Positions 10,019-18,917 of a DNA stretch of 64,000 nucleotides are shown here, one piece after another. The notes beneath the pieces are model-generated. The model made no database searches, was not told the origin of the DNA, and worked only from the letters and a program-made list of their open reading frames with translations. Location of the stretch: contig NZ_JAKRWM010000009.1 of the NCBI RefSeq assembly GCF_022352055.1, positions 62,001 through 126,000 on the forward strand, read 5' to 3'. Numbering within the stretch: the first letter of the stretch is position 1; every line of letters starts with the position of its first letter. Source of the DNA: Cohnella mopanensis (GTDB lineage Bacteria; Bacillota; Bacilli; Paenibacillales; Paenibacillaceae). Made by a program: the position numbers and the translations under genes.

Positions 10019-10607
10019 GGTGGTCTTCCTCCCGACGCACGAGCTGCAAGATCAATTGCACCTCACCCTTGTTCATTCCCATGGCTTTGGCGATTTGCTC
10101 AACCGATCTTCCCTTGTCGTGCATCTCAAGCAGTTCCGGATACCTGCCGCGAATTGTCGTAGGCGGAATTTCGATCATTCCATCCTTATCTGAGTACTCG
10201 GCATCCTCATCTGGAGCCTCTGTAACGGAAAGCGATGAACTCGTTAATGAATCTGTAACAGCCGAGGGGACATAGATTTCGTTAGTGGGGAAAGACGGGG
10301 CACCTATGATCGAAGGATTAGAATCCGTTGTCGCTAAGTTCGGAGTCGTTTGCTCCGACCATTTCTTCATCTGTTGCTCCATGTCGACGATCCGGCGTCC
10401 TAATCTCTCAACCGTTTCGTCTTGCTCTCGCTTGAATTTGGCGACCGCGTCGACCAGCTCGCGATTCTCGGTTTCCAGATCCTCAAGCAACTGATTATAG
10501 GCGGCTTCGCTAGCGAATTCCGCCTCTTTGCCATTCGATTTGGGCATCATCCATGCATACCCTGTAATCGCTACGCCAAGTAACACGATACTTAACCAAG
10601 GACTCAC
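10011..10607 (-). CDS. SwrB-like protein (DUF6115-type)
   Basis: A 198-residue protein in the position of B. subtilis swrB, downstream of sigD and upstream of rpsB. It has an N-terminal membrane segment (about residues 5-20), a coiled-coil region (about 30-85), a variable linker and a conserved C-terminal YPELLEMHDKGRSVEQIAKA...GEVQLIL segment that looks like a small helix-turn-helix of the DUF6115 type. SwrB in B. subtilis promotes maturation of the flagellar type III export apparatus; transferring that role is inference from position and architecture. The gene starts with GTG behind GAGAGGGG. Confidence 0.7.
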   Translation of the reverse strand: MSPWLSIVLLGVAITGYAWMMPKSNGKEAEFASEAAYNQLLEDLETENRELVDAVAKFKREQDETVERLGRRIVDMEQQMKKWSEQTTPNLATTDSNPSIIGAPSFPTNEIYVPSAVTDSLTSSSLSVTEAPDEDAEYSDKDGMIEIPPTTIRGRYPELLEMHDKGRSVEQIAKAMGMNKGEVQLILQLVRREEDHHA

Positions 10608-10633
10608 CGTTTAACCCCTCTCTTGCTTAAACG

Positions 10634-10951
10634 TCACCCCATGAAATCAATATGCTTTCCCTTATAAGGGTGCTCAGAATCTTTAATCTCCTCTGCTGCT
10701 TCTTCATGGGACTGACCATTTGATGATGATTGCTGTTTATTCCGGTTGCGAGGCTGCCGATCCGAGATTGTTCCATTCGATGCCGATTCCGTCTTCGCGC
10801 TCCGCTTTGCTTGCTGTTCGGCTGTCTTCAAGGCTTGTTGGCCAAGCAGTGCTTGCTCCGTGGCCGAACGCTGTTGCTGCTGATGCTGCAACGGAGACAT
10901 CTCCGCCGTACGGGGGATAGAAGCTTGGAAATCAATGGACTTGTAGCTCAC
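10634..10951 (-). CDS. small conserved protein of the flagellar operon, function unknown
   Basis: A 105-residue hydrophilic, Gln- and Ser-rich protein without membrane segment or cysteine. It has an ordered N-terminus (SYKSIDFQASIPRTAEM) and a C-terminal HPYKGKHIDFMG motif; the middle looks disordered. The start is a GTG at 10951 with GAGGTG upstream. Its place between fapA and the swrB-like gene suggests a flagellar or motility role, but no function can be assigned. The conserved termini around a low-complexity centre are typical of export substrates or adaptor peptides (inference). Confidence 0.75.
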   Translation of the reverse strand: MSYKSIDFQASIPRTAEMSPLQHQQQQRSATEQALLGQQALKTAEQQAKRSAKTESASNGTISDRQPRNRNKQQSSSNGQSHEEAAEEIKDSEHPYKGKHIDFMG

Positions 10952-11005
10952 GGCTGTTCACCTCGACATTTAGAATGTTACTCCCCATGCAGGTTCCTTA
11001 CTTTC

Positions 11006-12421
11006 TTAGAAGAAAGGAACCATCACGATATCTCCGTCAATAAATCGGAAGGTTACCCTCTGCGAGGCGTCTTTAACGAATCTTGTATATCGGCCGATGA
11101 CGATTTTAGTGCCGCCCCACAACGTATGTACAGCATCAACACGAGCCGTAGTCGCGTCCTCGAGCGTTTTCTCGATCTCCAATATTCGTTCCTTGGCTGA
11201 TTGCAGCTCATCTGACGTCTGCCTTTTCGTAGTCGTTAGTTTGATTCGAAGAGCTAGCTTATCCGGGGCAAGCTGACCGATGGCTGCCATCTGATCCAAT
11301 AAAGTAAGGGCTTTCTCGGTTTTATCCATACTCTCCGAATGTTGCCGCATTGTCGTTCTCAGATCACCGAGTTCTTGACGAAGCTCTGGACGAACTCCTA
11401 CTTCAACGATCGTTGCCGTAGACATCGAATTGCCGATCATTCTTGCGGTAACGCGATCTCCAGCCTGTACGACTCCTCCGACGATTAAGCCCTTAGCCCC
11501 GACGCATCTGACCGATTTTCCCGCGCGAACATTGGAATGCATAATGCTCTGGGAGACGTTAATTTCCTCACCGGCGATCACATTGCCTTCTTGGACGAAG
11601 GAACAACGGATATTACGGCCAGCTTTAACGTAGCCTTTGTTACTACCGATTATGCCGCCGGTAATTTCGATGGAACCATCCGATTCGACTTCCGCTCCTT
11701 CGATTCCTCCGGTCACCCGGATATCGCCCGACGCTTTGACTCGAAACCCGGTCAGTATATTACCCCTAACGACAACGGTTCCGACAAAATCTATATTGCC
11801 GATTTTATAATCCACGTCCCCGTTTACCTCATACACTGGAAACACGTTCAGTTTATCACGGTCCGTTTTTGTGACAAGACCGTCAATAGCGGCGTACATG
11901 CCGATTTTCTCGGGATTTACGACAACGTTTTTGCCGATCTTGAAATGTACTTCTTTACCGTCTTTAGGCGGAATTTCAATTCCGTTTACGGATTGGCCGG
12001 GAACGCCAGGCTGAGCAGGAAATCTCTCCGCGATTAATTGGCCTGCCTTCACGTTGGCAAGTTGCGTAACTTGCTTATAATCAACACTACCGTCTTCTCT
12101 TTCAGTCGGACGACGATCCTCATCATCGGTTTCGCCGTATAACACTTTAATATAACCATCTACTCCCGGTTGCGGAGGAAGGCCAACGGCAACGATATTT
12201 TGCGTAAAATAAAATTCCGATGGTTTTTGGGAAATCAAATACAAGGTATCAGTCTGGATCCCGTACTTGATCCCTTCGGACAGCAAATATTGCTCCAACT
12301 CACGGGAAGTAACCTTAAGATCACCTTCAACACGTTTAAAAACCAAGTACGCTTGCATCTTATCTTCAGAAATCGTAACCTGCAGACATTCCGCCAATGG
12401 CAATGTTCCATTGTCAGACAT
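11006..12421 (-). CDS. FapA family protein (DUF342)
   Basis: A 471-residue protein of the flagellar assembly protein A (DUF342) family. The N-terminal third precedes a right-handed beta-helix-like stretch of short Gly/Val repeats (for example VKASGDIRVTGGIEGAEVESDGSIEITG in segments, about residues 220-330). A C-terminal coiled coil follows (about 345-430). FapA proteins have been linked to polar localisation of motility components in Vibrio; the role in Gram-positive bacteria is unknown. It starts with ATG behind GGAGG and sits directly downstream of sigD, so it is part of the fla/che operon. Confidence 0.85.
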   Translation of the reverse strand: MSDNGTLPLAECLQVTISEDKMQAYLVFKRVEGDLKVTSRELEQYLLSEGIKYGIQTDTLYLISQKPSEFYFTQNIVAVGLPPQPGVDGYIKVLYGETDDEDRRPTEREDGSVDYKQVTQLANVKAGQLIAERFPAQPGVPGQSVNGIEIPPKDGKEVHFKIGKNVVVNPEKIGMYAAIDGLVTKTDRDKLNVFPVYEVNGDVDYKIGNIDFVGTVVVRGNILTGFRVKASGDIRVTGGIEGAEVESDGSIEITGGIIGSNKGYVKAGRNIRCSFVQEGNVIAGEEINVSQSIMHSNVRAGKSVRCVGAKGLIVGGVVQAGDRVTARMIGNSMSTATIVEVGVRPELRQELGDLRTTMRQHSESMDKTEKALTLLDQMAAIGQLAPDKLALRIKLTTTKRQTSDELQSAKERILEIEKTLEDATTARVDAVHTLWGGTKIVIGRYTRFVKDASQRVTFRFIDGDIVMVPFF

Positions 12422-12436
12422 TATTAGCGCCTCCTA

Positions 12437-13225
12437 TTATCCGTTTTGAAGCAGCTGTTCCTTTTGTTTCGCTAATGCCCCCCGAAGCCTTAATATCGCT
12501 TTAGAGTGAAGCTGCGAAATCCTGGAAGGCGATAAGCACATCACTTCCGCGATTTCACTTAATGAAAGGTCCTCGTAGTAGAACAGGGAAACAACGGTAC
12601 GCTCTTTTTCCGTTAATTTCTCTATTCCGTATTTCAGAGAATCTTTAAGGTACGTCTCGTGCACTTTGGACTCCGGACTAACCGCCTTATCATCAACTAA
12701 AAGGGAAAGCCTAGTCTCTGATTCTTCTTCCCGAATAGGATCCTCAAGGGAAAAAACAGCGGCAACAGCAACTTCCTGTAGCATTTGTTGAAATTCTTTC
12801 TCGCTAATATTCAAATAGGAGCAAATTTCGTCATCCGAAGCAGACCGCAAATGTCTCTGTTCCAGGACTGCATATGCGTCCTCCATTTTTTTCGCCTTGT
12901 CACGAACCGAACGAGGAACCCAGTCGCCTTGCCGAAGTCCGTCAATAATTGCCCCGCGGATTCTCCAAGAAGCATAGGTTTCGAACTGTAGTCCTCGCCG
13001 GTAATCAAACTTCTCGATTGCATCGATCAAGCCCATAACGCCATTACTTGCCAAGTCGTCTTTTGTTACGTTTTTGGGTAAGCCGACCGCCATTCGACTG
13101 GATACATAATCTACGAGCGGTAAATAGTGCTCGATCAGAAGCTTTCTCGCATCCGGATCCTCTTCCTCTTTACATCGTTGCCACAAATCGTGATGGGATA
13201 ACCGGGAACGTGTTTGATCGACCAT
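12437..13225 (-). CDS. sigD: flagellar RNA polymerase sigma factor SigD (FliA/WhiG family)
   Basis: Alternative sigma-28 factor that directs transcription of late flagellar, chemotaxis and autolysin genes. The 262 residues contain region 2 (DYVSSRMAVGLPKNV...YETYASWRIRGAIIDGLR in segments, about residues 33-95), region 3 and region 4 with the C-terminal helix-turn-helix (LSLSEIAEVMCLSPSRISQLHSKA). The ATG has only a weak upstream GGTG, suggesting low translation efficiency or coupling. The gene lies near the far end of the long operon; in B. subtilis this distal position controls how many cells become motile. Confidence 0.95.
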   Translation of the reverse strand: MVDQTRSRLSHHDLWQRCKEEEDPDARKLLIEHYLPLVDYVSSRMAVGLPKNVTKDDLASNGVMGLIDAIEKFDYRRGLQFETYASWRIRGAIIDGLRQGDWVPRSVRDKAKKMEDAYAVLEQRHLRSASDDEICSYLNISEKEFQQMLQEVAVAAVFSLEDPIREEESETRLSLLVDDKAVSPESKVHETYLKDSLKYGIEKLTEKERTVVSLFYYEDLSLSEIAEVMCLSPSRISQLHSKAILRLRGALAKQKEQLLQNG

Positions 13226-13241
13226 TCTAGCTTCACCATCC

Positions 13242-13658
13242 TTATTCGTCCGTCAGGCGTCGAATCGCCTGAACCACTTCCTCCGGATTGGGATTATCGA
13301 GTGATACCAACCGAGTAGGCTGTAACGGCTGGAAGCCTTTAATGGCTTCGCCTTTGCCGTCCGCCCATTGCTCTTTCATCATCTCCGACAAAGAATCGCC
13401 TTCATCCGGAGTCGTCACGTCAAGTACTGCACCACGTTCATTGTCTGTAGGAAGATCAGCTGCATCAGGTTTCTTAGCCGGGTTCAACAATTGCCCGAGT
13501 ACGAGCCTGACGACAAATGCTAGCGCCGCAAACACGAGAAACGCATATAGACTACGAATTAACGTCGTTCCTATCGGGTTATTCGATAGAGAAAACATAA
13601 AGGTCAAAATTGCGCCGAATGCGCCGAATCCGACATTTAAGCGCCAAGAACCTACCAT
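13242..13658 (-). CDS. small membrane protein between cheD and sigD, function unknown
   Basis: A 138-residue protein with two hydrophobic segments at the N-terminus (about residues 8-25 and 33-55), followed by a soluble, acidic C-terminal tail containing LSEMMKEQWADGKGEAIKGFQPLQP and ending in a short helical stretch. The ATG follows AAAGGAG. The stop is near the sigD start, so it belongs to the operon. B. subtilis has no gene at this spot. I do not recognise the family; a cytoplasmic tail facing the cell interior is inferred from its charge. Confidence 0.8.
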   Translation of the reverse strand: MVGSWRLNVGFGAFGAILTFMFSLSNNPIGTTLIRSLYAFLVFAALAFVVRLVLGQLLNPAKKPDAADLPTDNERGAVLDVTTPDEGDSLSEMMKEQWADGKGEAIKGFQPLQPTRLVSLDNPNPEEVVQAIRRLTDE

Positions 13659-13659
13659 C

Positions 13660-14154
13660 TCAAATCTCCTTTACTCCGAACTGCACGCTGCGGATACTGA
13701 ATATGCCAGTCTGGCTATCCAGTTCAACCGTACGTCCGTAATTGCCGCCTGTATCTTCGGAGACAAGAGGTATTGCGAAATGATCTAATGCCAGCTTTGT
13801 AGCTTCTACGTTGCGAGGACCAATACGCATCGTGTCCGTCCCTCCCATGAAGGCGAACATTTGCGCTCCACCTGCCATTTTGGCGACTAATCGACTGTTA
13901 ACGGCACCCTTGTTCTTCATAAGCTTTAATAACTCAGGCACGGCCGTATCTGCATATTTTGCGATATTCAATTGGCCTTCCCGAGCGATATCGGAGGAGG
14001 GCAGCATAATATGCGCCATTCCTCCAAGCTTTAGATGAGGATCGTAAAGCGTTAATCCGACACATGAACCTAATCCTGTCGTCTTGAGCACCGCACCTCC
14101 TTCAGCGATGTTCAAGTCTGCCATTCCGACTTTGATAAAGGTGCCTTCCGTCAT
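13660..14154 (-). CDS. cheD: chemoreceptor glutamine deamidase CheD
   Basis: Deamidates glutamines on methyl-accepting chemotaxis receptors and, in the Bacillus-type system, binds CheC to stimulate its CheY-P phosphatase activity. The 164-residue protein has the catalytic Cys region GLGSCVGLTLYD near residues 27-38 and the following GGMAHIMLP segment with the catalytic His. Its ATG overlaps the cheC stop by one base (TAATG), indicating coupled translation and the usual CheC-CheD partnership. Confidence 0.95.
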   Translation of the reverse strand: MTEGTFIKVGMADLNIAEGGAVLKTTGLGSCVGLTLYDPHLKLGGMAHIMLPSSDIAREGQLNIAKYADTAVPELLKLMKNKGAVNSRLVAKMAGGAQMFAFMGGTDTMRIGPRNVEATKLALDHFAIPLVSEDTGGNYGRTVELDSQTGIFSIRSVQFGVKEI

Positions 14155-14771
14155 TAGAATGGCACTCCCAACGCACGGAAAAGTTTCTCGAACGATTCGG
14201 GGTCCGGAATGAGGAAGAAATGACCTTCCGCTTCTTGATGGCCTTCGAGAAAAGTCGTATCGATAAGTAAAGCATCGTCGCCCATCGTGCCGAATTGAAG
14301 TAGACCGTAGCTCAAAATTGCACCCGCCATATCGACCGCTAAAGAGGGAACGGTCGGAGACATCCGAAGTCCTGTAAAATCGGCAAGTGAAGATAAATAC
14401 GAGCCGGCTAATATATTACCGATCTCATTCAGGGCGGAAAGTTCCAATTCGCTATAGTCGTCATTCTCCGCAGCGTTAAATCCTAACAAACCTTGCAGGA
14501 TTCGACGCGCCGGTTCTCTATTGATGATAAAAAACATATTGCCGGGCGCATCGCCCTCTACGCGCAAGAAGATGGCGACGACAACGGCTTCCGAGCCTCC
14601 AACACGCTCCGATATGGCTTCGAAAGGTAACAAATTAACCGTCGGGACAGCCATGTCAACGGTTTTATTTAACAAAGTCGACAATGCGGTTGCCGCATTG
14701 CCTGCTCCGATATTGCCGACCTCTCTAAGCACATCCAACTTAAAATCAGCGTTGTTCCTAAACAGATTCAC
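14154..14771 (-). CDS. cheC: CheY-P phosphatase CheC
   Basis: Removes phosphate from CheY-P during adaptation. The 205-residue protein contains the two repeated CheC helices: EVGNIGAGNAATALSTLLNK near residues 16-35 and the related NEIGNILAGSYLSSLADF further on. Each carries the Glu/Asn pair used in CheY-P hydrolysis. The start is GTG at 14771, with GGAGAGTAG upstream inside the end of cheW. It is cotranscribed and coupled with cheD. Confidence 0.95.
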   Translation of the reverse strand: MNLFRNNADFKLDVLREVGNIGAGNAATALSTLLNKTVDMAVPTVNLLPFEAISERVGGSEAVVVAIFLRVEGDAPGNMFFIINREPARRILQGLLGFNAAENDDYSELELSALNEIGNILAGSYLSSLADFTGLRMSPTVPSLAVDMAGAILSYGLLQFGTMGDDALLIDTTFLEGHQEAEGHFFLIPDPESFEKLFRALGVPF

Positions 14772-14775
14772 TGGT

Positions 14776-15237
14776 CTACTCTCCGAATTGTTCTAATTGG
14801 ATAATTTCGTTGCGGTTAAGCACTTCAATCAAATTCAACAAGATGAGAAGACGGCTGTCACCGATTTTGGCTACCCCGCTGATGTACTTGGCTTTTACTC
14901 CCCCCATGACCTCAGGCGGGTTCTCTATCGAATCGCTCATGACATCCATGACATCGTTCGCGGAATCGACGATAAAGCCGACCTCGAGCTCGTTTGCAGC
15001 CACGATAATGATCCTGGAGTTATCCGTGTATTCCGTCTCGGCAAGTCCGAAACGTCCGCGCAAATCAATGACCGGAATAACGATCCCGCGTAAGTTAATA
15101 ACGCCTTTTACGAAGGCGGGTGTCTTCGGTACGCGCGTAATCGGCACCATCCGCTCGATCGTGCGAACTTTATCTACTTCAATCCCGTACTCTTCTTGTG
15201 CTAGCGTGAAGACAATGACTTTCAATTCCTCTGCCAT
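14776..15237 (-). CDS. cheW: chemotaxis coupling protein CheW
   Basis: Adaptor linking chemoreceptors to the CheA kinase at the membrane-associated array. The 153 residues are a single CheW (SH3-like) domain, with the typical FTLAQEEYGIEVDKVRTIERM opening and the VKGVINLRGIVIPVIDLR signature near residues 43-60. The ATG has AGGAGGATAT upstream. It lies between cheA and cheC in the conserved order. Confidence 0.97.
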   Translation of the reverse strand: MAEELKVIVFTLAQEEYGIEVDKVRTIERMVPITRVPKTPAFVKGVINLRGIVIPVIDLRGRFGLAETEYTDNSRIIIVAANELEVGFIVDSANDVMDVMSDSIENPPEVMGGVKAKYISGVAKIGDSRLLILLNLIEVLNRNEIIQLEQFGE

Positions 15238-15266
15238 GGTTATATCCTCCTTTAGAGTCCGGTAAT

Positions 15267-17351
15267 TTACTTAATAAGTGCGTTAGTATCTACGATCAAT
15301 GCAACTTGGCCATCGCCGAGAATCGTTGCTCCGGAAACGACGCCAAGATTGCCAGCCAAATATTTGCCTAGAGGTTTCAGTACGATTTCGCTTTGGCCGA
15401 TAAATTCATCTACAAGAATGGCTGCCAGCTTGTCCCCTTTGCGAATAATAAGCATTTCGGTTTCCGTTTCCTCATCGTCTCGATAATCAGGAGAGTCTAC
15501 CAAAGCTGCTAATGAAACAACCGGTATAATAGATTGACGATATTCGATCATCCGATTACCATGCAATGTCCGAATATCCGCTCTTTTGACCGCCCCCGTC
15601 TCTACGATAGAAGAAAGCGGGAAGGCGTATTTCTCCGACCCAAGCTTGATCAACATAGCTGCGATGATCGAAAGGGTTAGAGGTAGCTGAATCGAGAACC
15701 TTGTACCGGAACCCAAAGTGGAATGTACGGATACATGGCCTCCAAGAGAAGTGATTTTGGATTTGACGACATCCAGACCGACTCCCCTACCCGATATGTC
15801 GGATACCTTGTCCGCGGTACTGAACCCGGCTGCGAAGATTAACATGTTCACTTCTTCATCGCTCAGGTTTTTCGCTTCTTCAGGCGTGACGACTCCTCGT
15901 TTGATCGCGGTCTCCAATACTTTGGGGCGATTAATGCCTTTGCCATCTTCCTCAATTTCGATAAATACATGATTTCCGCTATGGTAAGCGCGCAGATGTA
16001 CCGTTCCAACTTCTGGTTTGCCTAAACTAATCCGCTCTGCGATTGGCTCGACGCCATGATCGACCGCGTTCCGAATGAGATGGACGAGAGGATCACCGAT
16101 TTCGTCGATGACCGTACGATCAAGCTCCGTTTCGGCCCCGACGATAATCAAATCCACTTTCTTATCTAACGATTTAGCCAAATCCCGGACCATCCGAGGA
16201 AAACGGTTAAATACGCTCTCGACGGGTACCATCCGTAGCTTTAATACGATATTCTGCAGATCAGCGCTAACGCGCGCCATATGCTCGACCGTCTCGGTTA
16301 GGTCATTGCGCTTAACTTCGGACGCAAGCTGTTCCAACCTTACGCGATCAATCAACAACTCGCTGAACAAATTCATGAGCGAATCCAACCGTTCGATATC
16401 TACACGAATGGTACGAGGTGCAGCGCTTCCAGAAGATTGCGCTGCAGGAGCCGTGCGCGGAGCATTGCTCTCGGCGCTAGCAACTGGCGATACGGTCGTT
16501 GCCGGACTAGTTGAAATCACAGTAGCCGCTGTTTCCAGTTTTGCTTTCGATGCTTGATCGGCAGATTGCTGAGAGTTCTCCATCTCGGCCAGCGTATCCT
16601 TATCTACCGCGTTAAGTTCAACAGATTCAATCTCAGAAACTCGCGAAAGCTGATCCTGCAGCAGTTGTTCGTCTACTTGAGTGATGTAGTATACCGAGAA
16701 GCTTCTCTCGAACTGCTCCTGCTCGATTTCTTGGACGGACGGATAGGATTTAATGACTTCACCGTTTCTTTCCAACACATCGAACACCATATAAGCACGT
16801 GCAGCTTTGAGCAAGCAGTCTTCTCTTACTTTGACTTCAATGTAGAAGGCCTTATGACCGCTTTCCAAGGACTGACTTAGAATGGACAGCTGGAATTGGT
16901 CCAATAGGAACGATGGTGGCACATTAGAAGAAGATGAGGCTGCGGGTTTAGCTGTTCCGCTTCCACCGACATCGCCTTTCACAATCGCCTTCAGACGCTG
17001 TACAAGCTCCTCAACATCACTTTTTCCGGTACCGCCGTTTATAATATCTTGAACCATGCCTTCCAAAGCGTCTAAGCATTTGAAAAGCGTATCGAAAATA
17101 TGTCCGTTCATGCCGAGCTTACTATTCCGTACGAGATCGAGCACATTTTCCATTTCGTGCGTCAAAGAGGCAAGATCCTCGAAGCCCATCGTCGCAGACA
17201 TTCCTTTGAGCGTATGCGCGGAACGGAAAATAATCTGAACGATGCTAATGTCCTCCGGTTGTTGCTCCAGCCGAAGCATATTTTCGTTCAGCGCTTGCAG
17301 GTGATCGTTGGATTCATCGATAAACATGGACAAGTATTGATTCATTTCCAC
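15267..17351 (-). CDS. cheA: chemotaxis histidine kinase CheA
   Basis: Receptor-coupled kinase that phosphorylates CheY and CheB. The 694-residue protein shows the full domain set: an HPt domain with the phospho-acceptor His46 in RSAHTLKGMS; a CheY-binding P2 region around 150-250; a linker rich in Ala, Ser and Thr (about 265-315); a dimerisation helix pair; a HATPase domain with IRNAVDHGVEP and DISGRGVGLDVV; and a C-terminal CheW-like domain. I choose the GTG at 17351 (MEMNQYLSMF) because GGAGG lies ten bases upstream; the in-frame ATG six bases later is the alternative. Confidence 0.96.
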   Translation of the reverse strand: MEMNQYLSMFIDESNDHLQALNENMLRLEQQPEDISIVQIIFRSAHTLKGMSATMGFEDLASLTHEMENVLDLVRNSKLGMNGHIFDTLFKCLDALEGMVQDIINGGTGKSDVEELVQRLKAIVKGDVGGSGTAKPAASSSSNVPPSFLLDQFQLSILSQSLESGHKAFYIEVKVREDCLLKAARAYMVFDVLERNGEVIKSYPSVQEIEQEQFERSFSVYYITQVDEQLLQDQLSRVSEIESVELNAVDKDTLAEMENSQQSADQASKAKLETAATVISTSPATTVSPVASAESNAPRTAPAAQSSGSAAPRTIRVDIERLDSLMNLFSELLIDRVRLEQLASEVKRNDLTETVEHMARVSADLQNIVLKLRMVPVESVFNRFPRMVRDLAKSLDKKVDLIIVGAETELDRTVIDEIGDPLVHLIRNAVDHGVEPIAERISLGKPEVGTVHLRAYHSGNHVFIEIEEDGKGINRPKVLETAIKRGVVTPEEAKNLSDEEVNMLIFAAGFSTADKVSDISGRGVGLDVVKSKITSLGGHVSVHSTLGSGTRFSIQLPLTLSIIAAMLIKLGSEKYAFPLSSIVETGAVKRADIRTLHGNRMIEYRQSIIPVVSLAALVDSPDYRDDEETETEMLIIRKGDKLAAILVDEFIGQSEIVLKPLGKYLAGNLGVVSGATILGDGQVALIVDTNALIK

Positions 17352-17393
17352 TGGCCGGACACCTCCTTGTTGGCTGAGCTTTCAAGTACAAGA

Positions 17394-18851
17394 TTATAGC
17401 TTGCGCGATTTCACTTCCTGCGCAAGAACCGAAGCAATTTCTTGAAGCGGTAGTTGATGGGTAACAGCGCCTAGCTCGACAGCGCATCGCGGCATTCCGT
17501 ATACAACGCACGTTTGCTCTGCCTCCGCTATCGTCGTTTGGGCTCCGTCATCCAGAAGCGCCTTCATTCCTTTTGAACCGTCACTCCCCATCCCAGTCAT
17601 GAGCACAATATGCCTTCTCAATTGTTGGTGTCCGATTAACGATTCGAACAAGACATCAACGGACGGCTTGTGCCCTCCCTTCGGAGCTCCATCGGAAAGC
17701 TTAATTCTGTACTTTCCTGTTGCATCCTTTGAAAGCTCCATATGTTTTCCGCCAGGTGCGATATATGCTGTGGCGGTCTCAATGGGTTCGTCGTCAACGG
17801 CTTCTCTGACGTGGATGCTGCAAAAATTGTCTAACCTTTGCGCCAGCGAATGCGTAAATTTAGGAGGCATATGCTGGACGATAAGTATGGGAGCCGGAAA
17901 ATCGGCTGGGATGCCGGTTAGCACTTCGTGCAATGCACGTGGACCCCCTGTCGATGTGCCCATCGCGACAAGGTGCGTGAACGCTGTCGATGTCTTAGGA
18001 ATCGTCGTCGATTGTATCGGCGGTCCAGATGACGTTTTCTGCTCCCTTTTAATCGTTGGGCTAATCAGCTTCTTAGTAACGGTTTTGGCATCGGATGCCG
18101 GTGCCGATTTCGTACTGGGCAGCTTCAAGCTTTCTTTGCTAGTAGTTCCCTTCAACGGGGAAGCTAAAGTGCTAGCCGAACTAGTCGAATCTATACGTAA
18201 ACGGGAATTACCCGGTACGCTCTCCGTTATGGCAGGAGCCGGAAGCTCCGTGCTTTTTTTTCTAGGAGGCATAGTTAGAGGTTTCAAGTCCTCTTCGCTT
18301 TCTTTTTTCGGGACAAGTGCGGCGGATATGACCGACTTCTTCGGTTTACCCTCTGCAGGAATAGGTGTTGTTTTCTGTCCGGGAGAAGGTCCGGGAATAG
18401 ATTCCCCTTTCTCTTGGACAGCAGGCAACATCTTTAGAGCCCCCCTGCTCATCGTCTCCAAAGCGACATGCAGCTTCTCTAGCAATTGCTCTTTTACTTG
18501 ATGGATATCGAGCTTTACAGCCCCATCCGGTTTGCGGATAAAGTCGATCGCGCCATACTGCAGTGCTCTTATCGTATCCCTTGTTCCGTTATCCGTTACT
18601 GCGGACAGCATAATGACCGGTGTAGGTTGAACCGCCATAATGCTTTGCAGCGCTTCAATTCCGTTCATATGCGGCATTTCCAAATCCATAGTGATAATGT
18701 CTGGTCTCAGTTCAAGCGCTAAGTCTACCGCTTCTTTCCCATTCGCGGCAGTCGCCAACACTTTGAATGCAGCATCTGCATCAATGACGTCGCTGAACAC
18801 TTTGCGCATGAATGGAGAATCATCTACAATGAGAACTTTAAATTCCTTCAT
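17394..18851 (-). CDS. cheB: protein-glutamate methylesterase CheB with long linker
   Basis: Response regulator that demethylates (and may deamidate) chemoreceptors when phosphorylated by CheA. The N-terminal receiver domain (residues 1-120) has the phospho-acceptor Asp in ITMDLEMPHM. The C-terminal methylesterase domain begins with the GTSTGGPRALHEVL active-site serine region near residue 295 and includes GKHMEL and the TGMGSDGSKGM motif. At 485 residues it exceeds the usual length of about 350, because the interdomain linker is some 150 residues rich in Lys, Pro, Ser and Thr. Located between flhG and cheA. Confidence 0.96.
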   Translation of the reverse strand: MKEFKVLIVDDSPFMRKVFSDVIDADAAFKVLATAANGKEAVDLALELRPDIITMDLEMPHMNGIEALQSIMAVQPTPVIMLSAVTDNGTRDTIRALQYGAIDFIRKPDGAVKLDIHQVKEQLLEKLHVALETMSRGALKMLPAVQEKGESIPGPSPGQKTTPIPAEGKPKKSVISAALVPKKESEEDLKPLTMPPRKKSTELPAPAITESVPGNSRLRIDSTSSASTLASPLKGTTSKESLKLPSTKSAPASDAKTVTKKLISPTIKREQKTSSGPPIQSTTIPKTSTAFTHLVAMGTSTGGPRALHEVLTGIPADFPAPILIVQHMPPKFTHSLAQRLDNFCSIHVREAVDDEPIETATAYIAPGGKHMELSKDATGKYRIKLSDGAPKGGHKPSVDVLFESLIGHQQLRRHIVLMTGMGSDGSKGMKALLDDGAQTTIAEAEQTCVVYGMPRCAVELGAVTHQLPLQEIASVLAQEVKSRKL

Positions 18852-18917
18852 TTGGCGATCCTCCCTGTTAATCTAGCTGTGTATGCGGCATTGCTCTAGT
18901 AACTCAACAAACCAGAT

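Noticed and set aside
17599..18501. 300-residue open frame on the plus strand opposite cheB
   Set aside because: It is antisense to the linker and methylesterase domain of a well-supported cheB, lacks a ribosome binding site and shows no recognisable domain.
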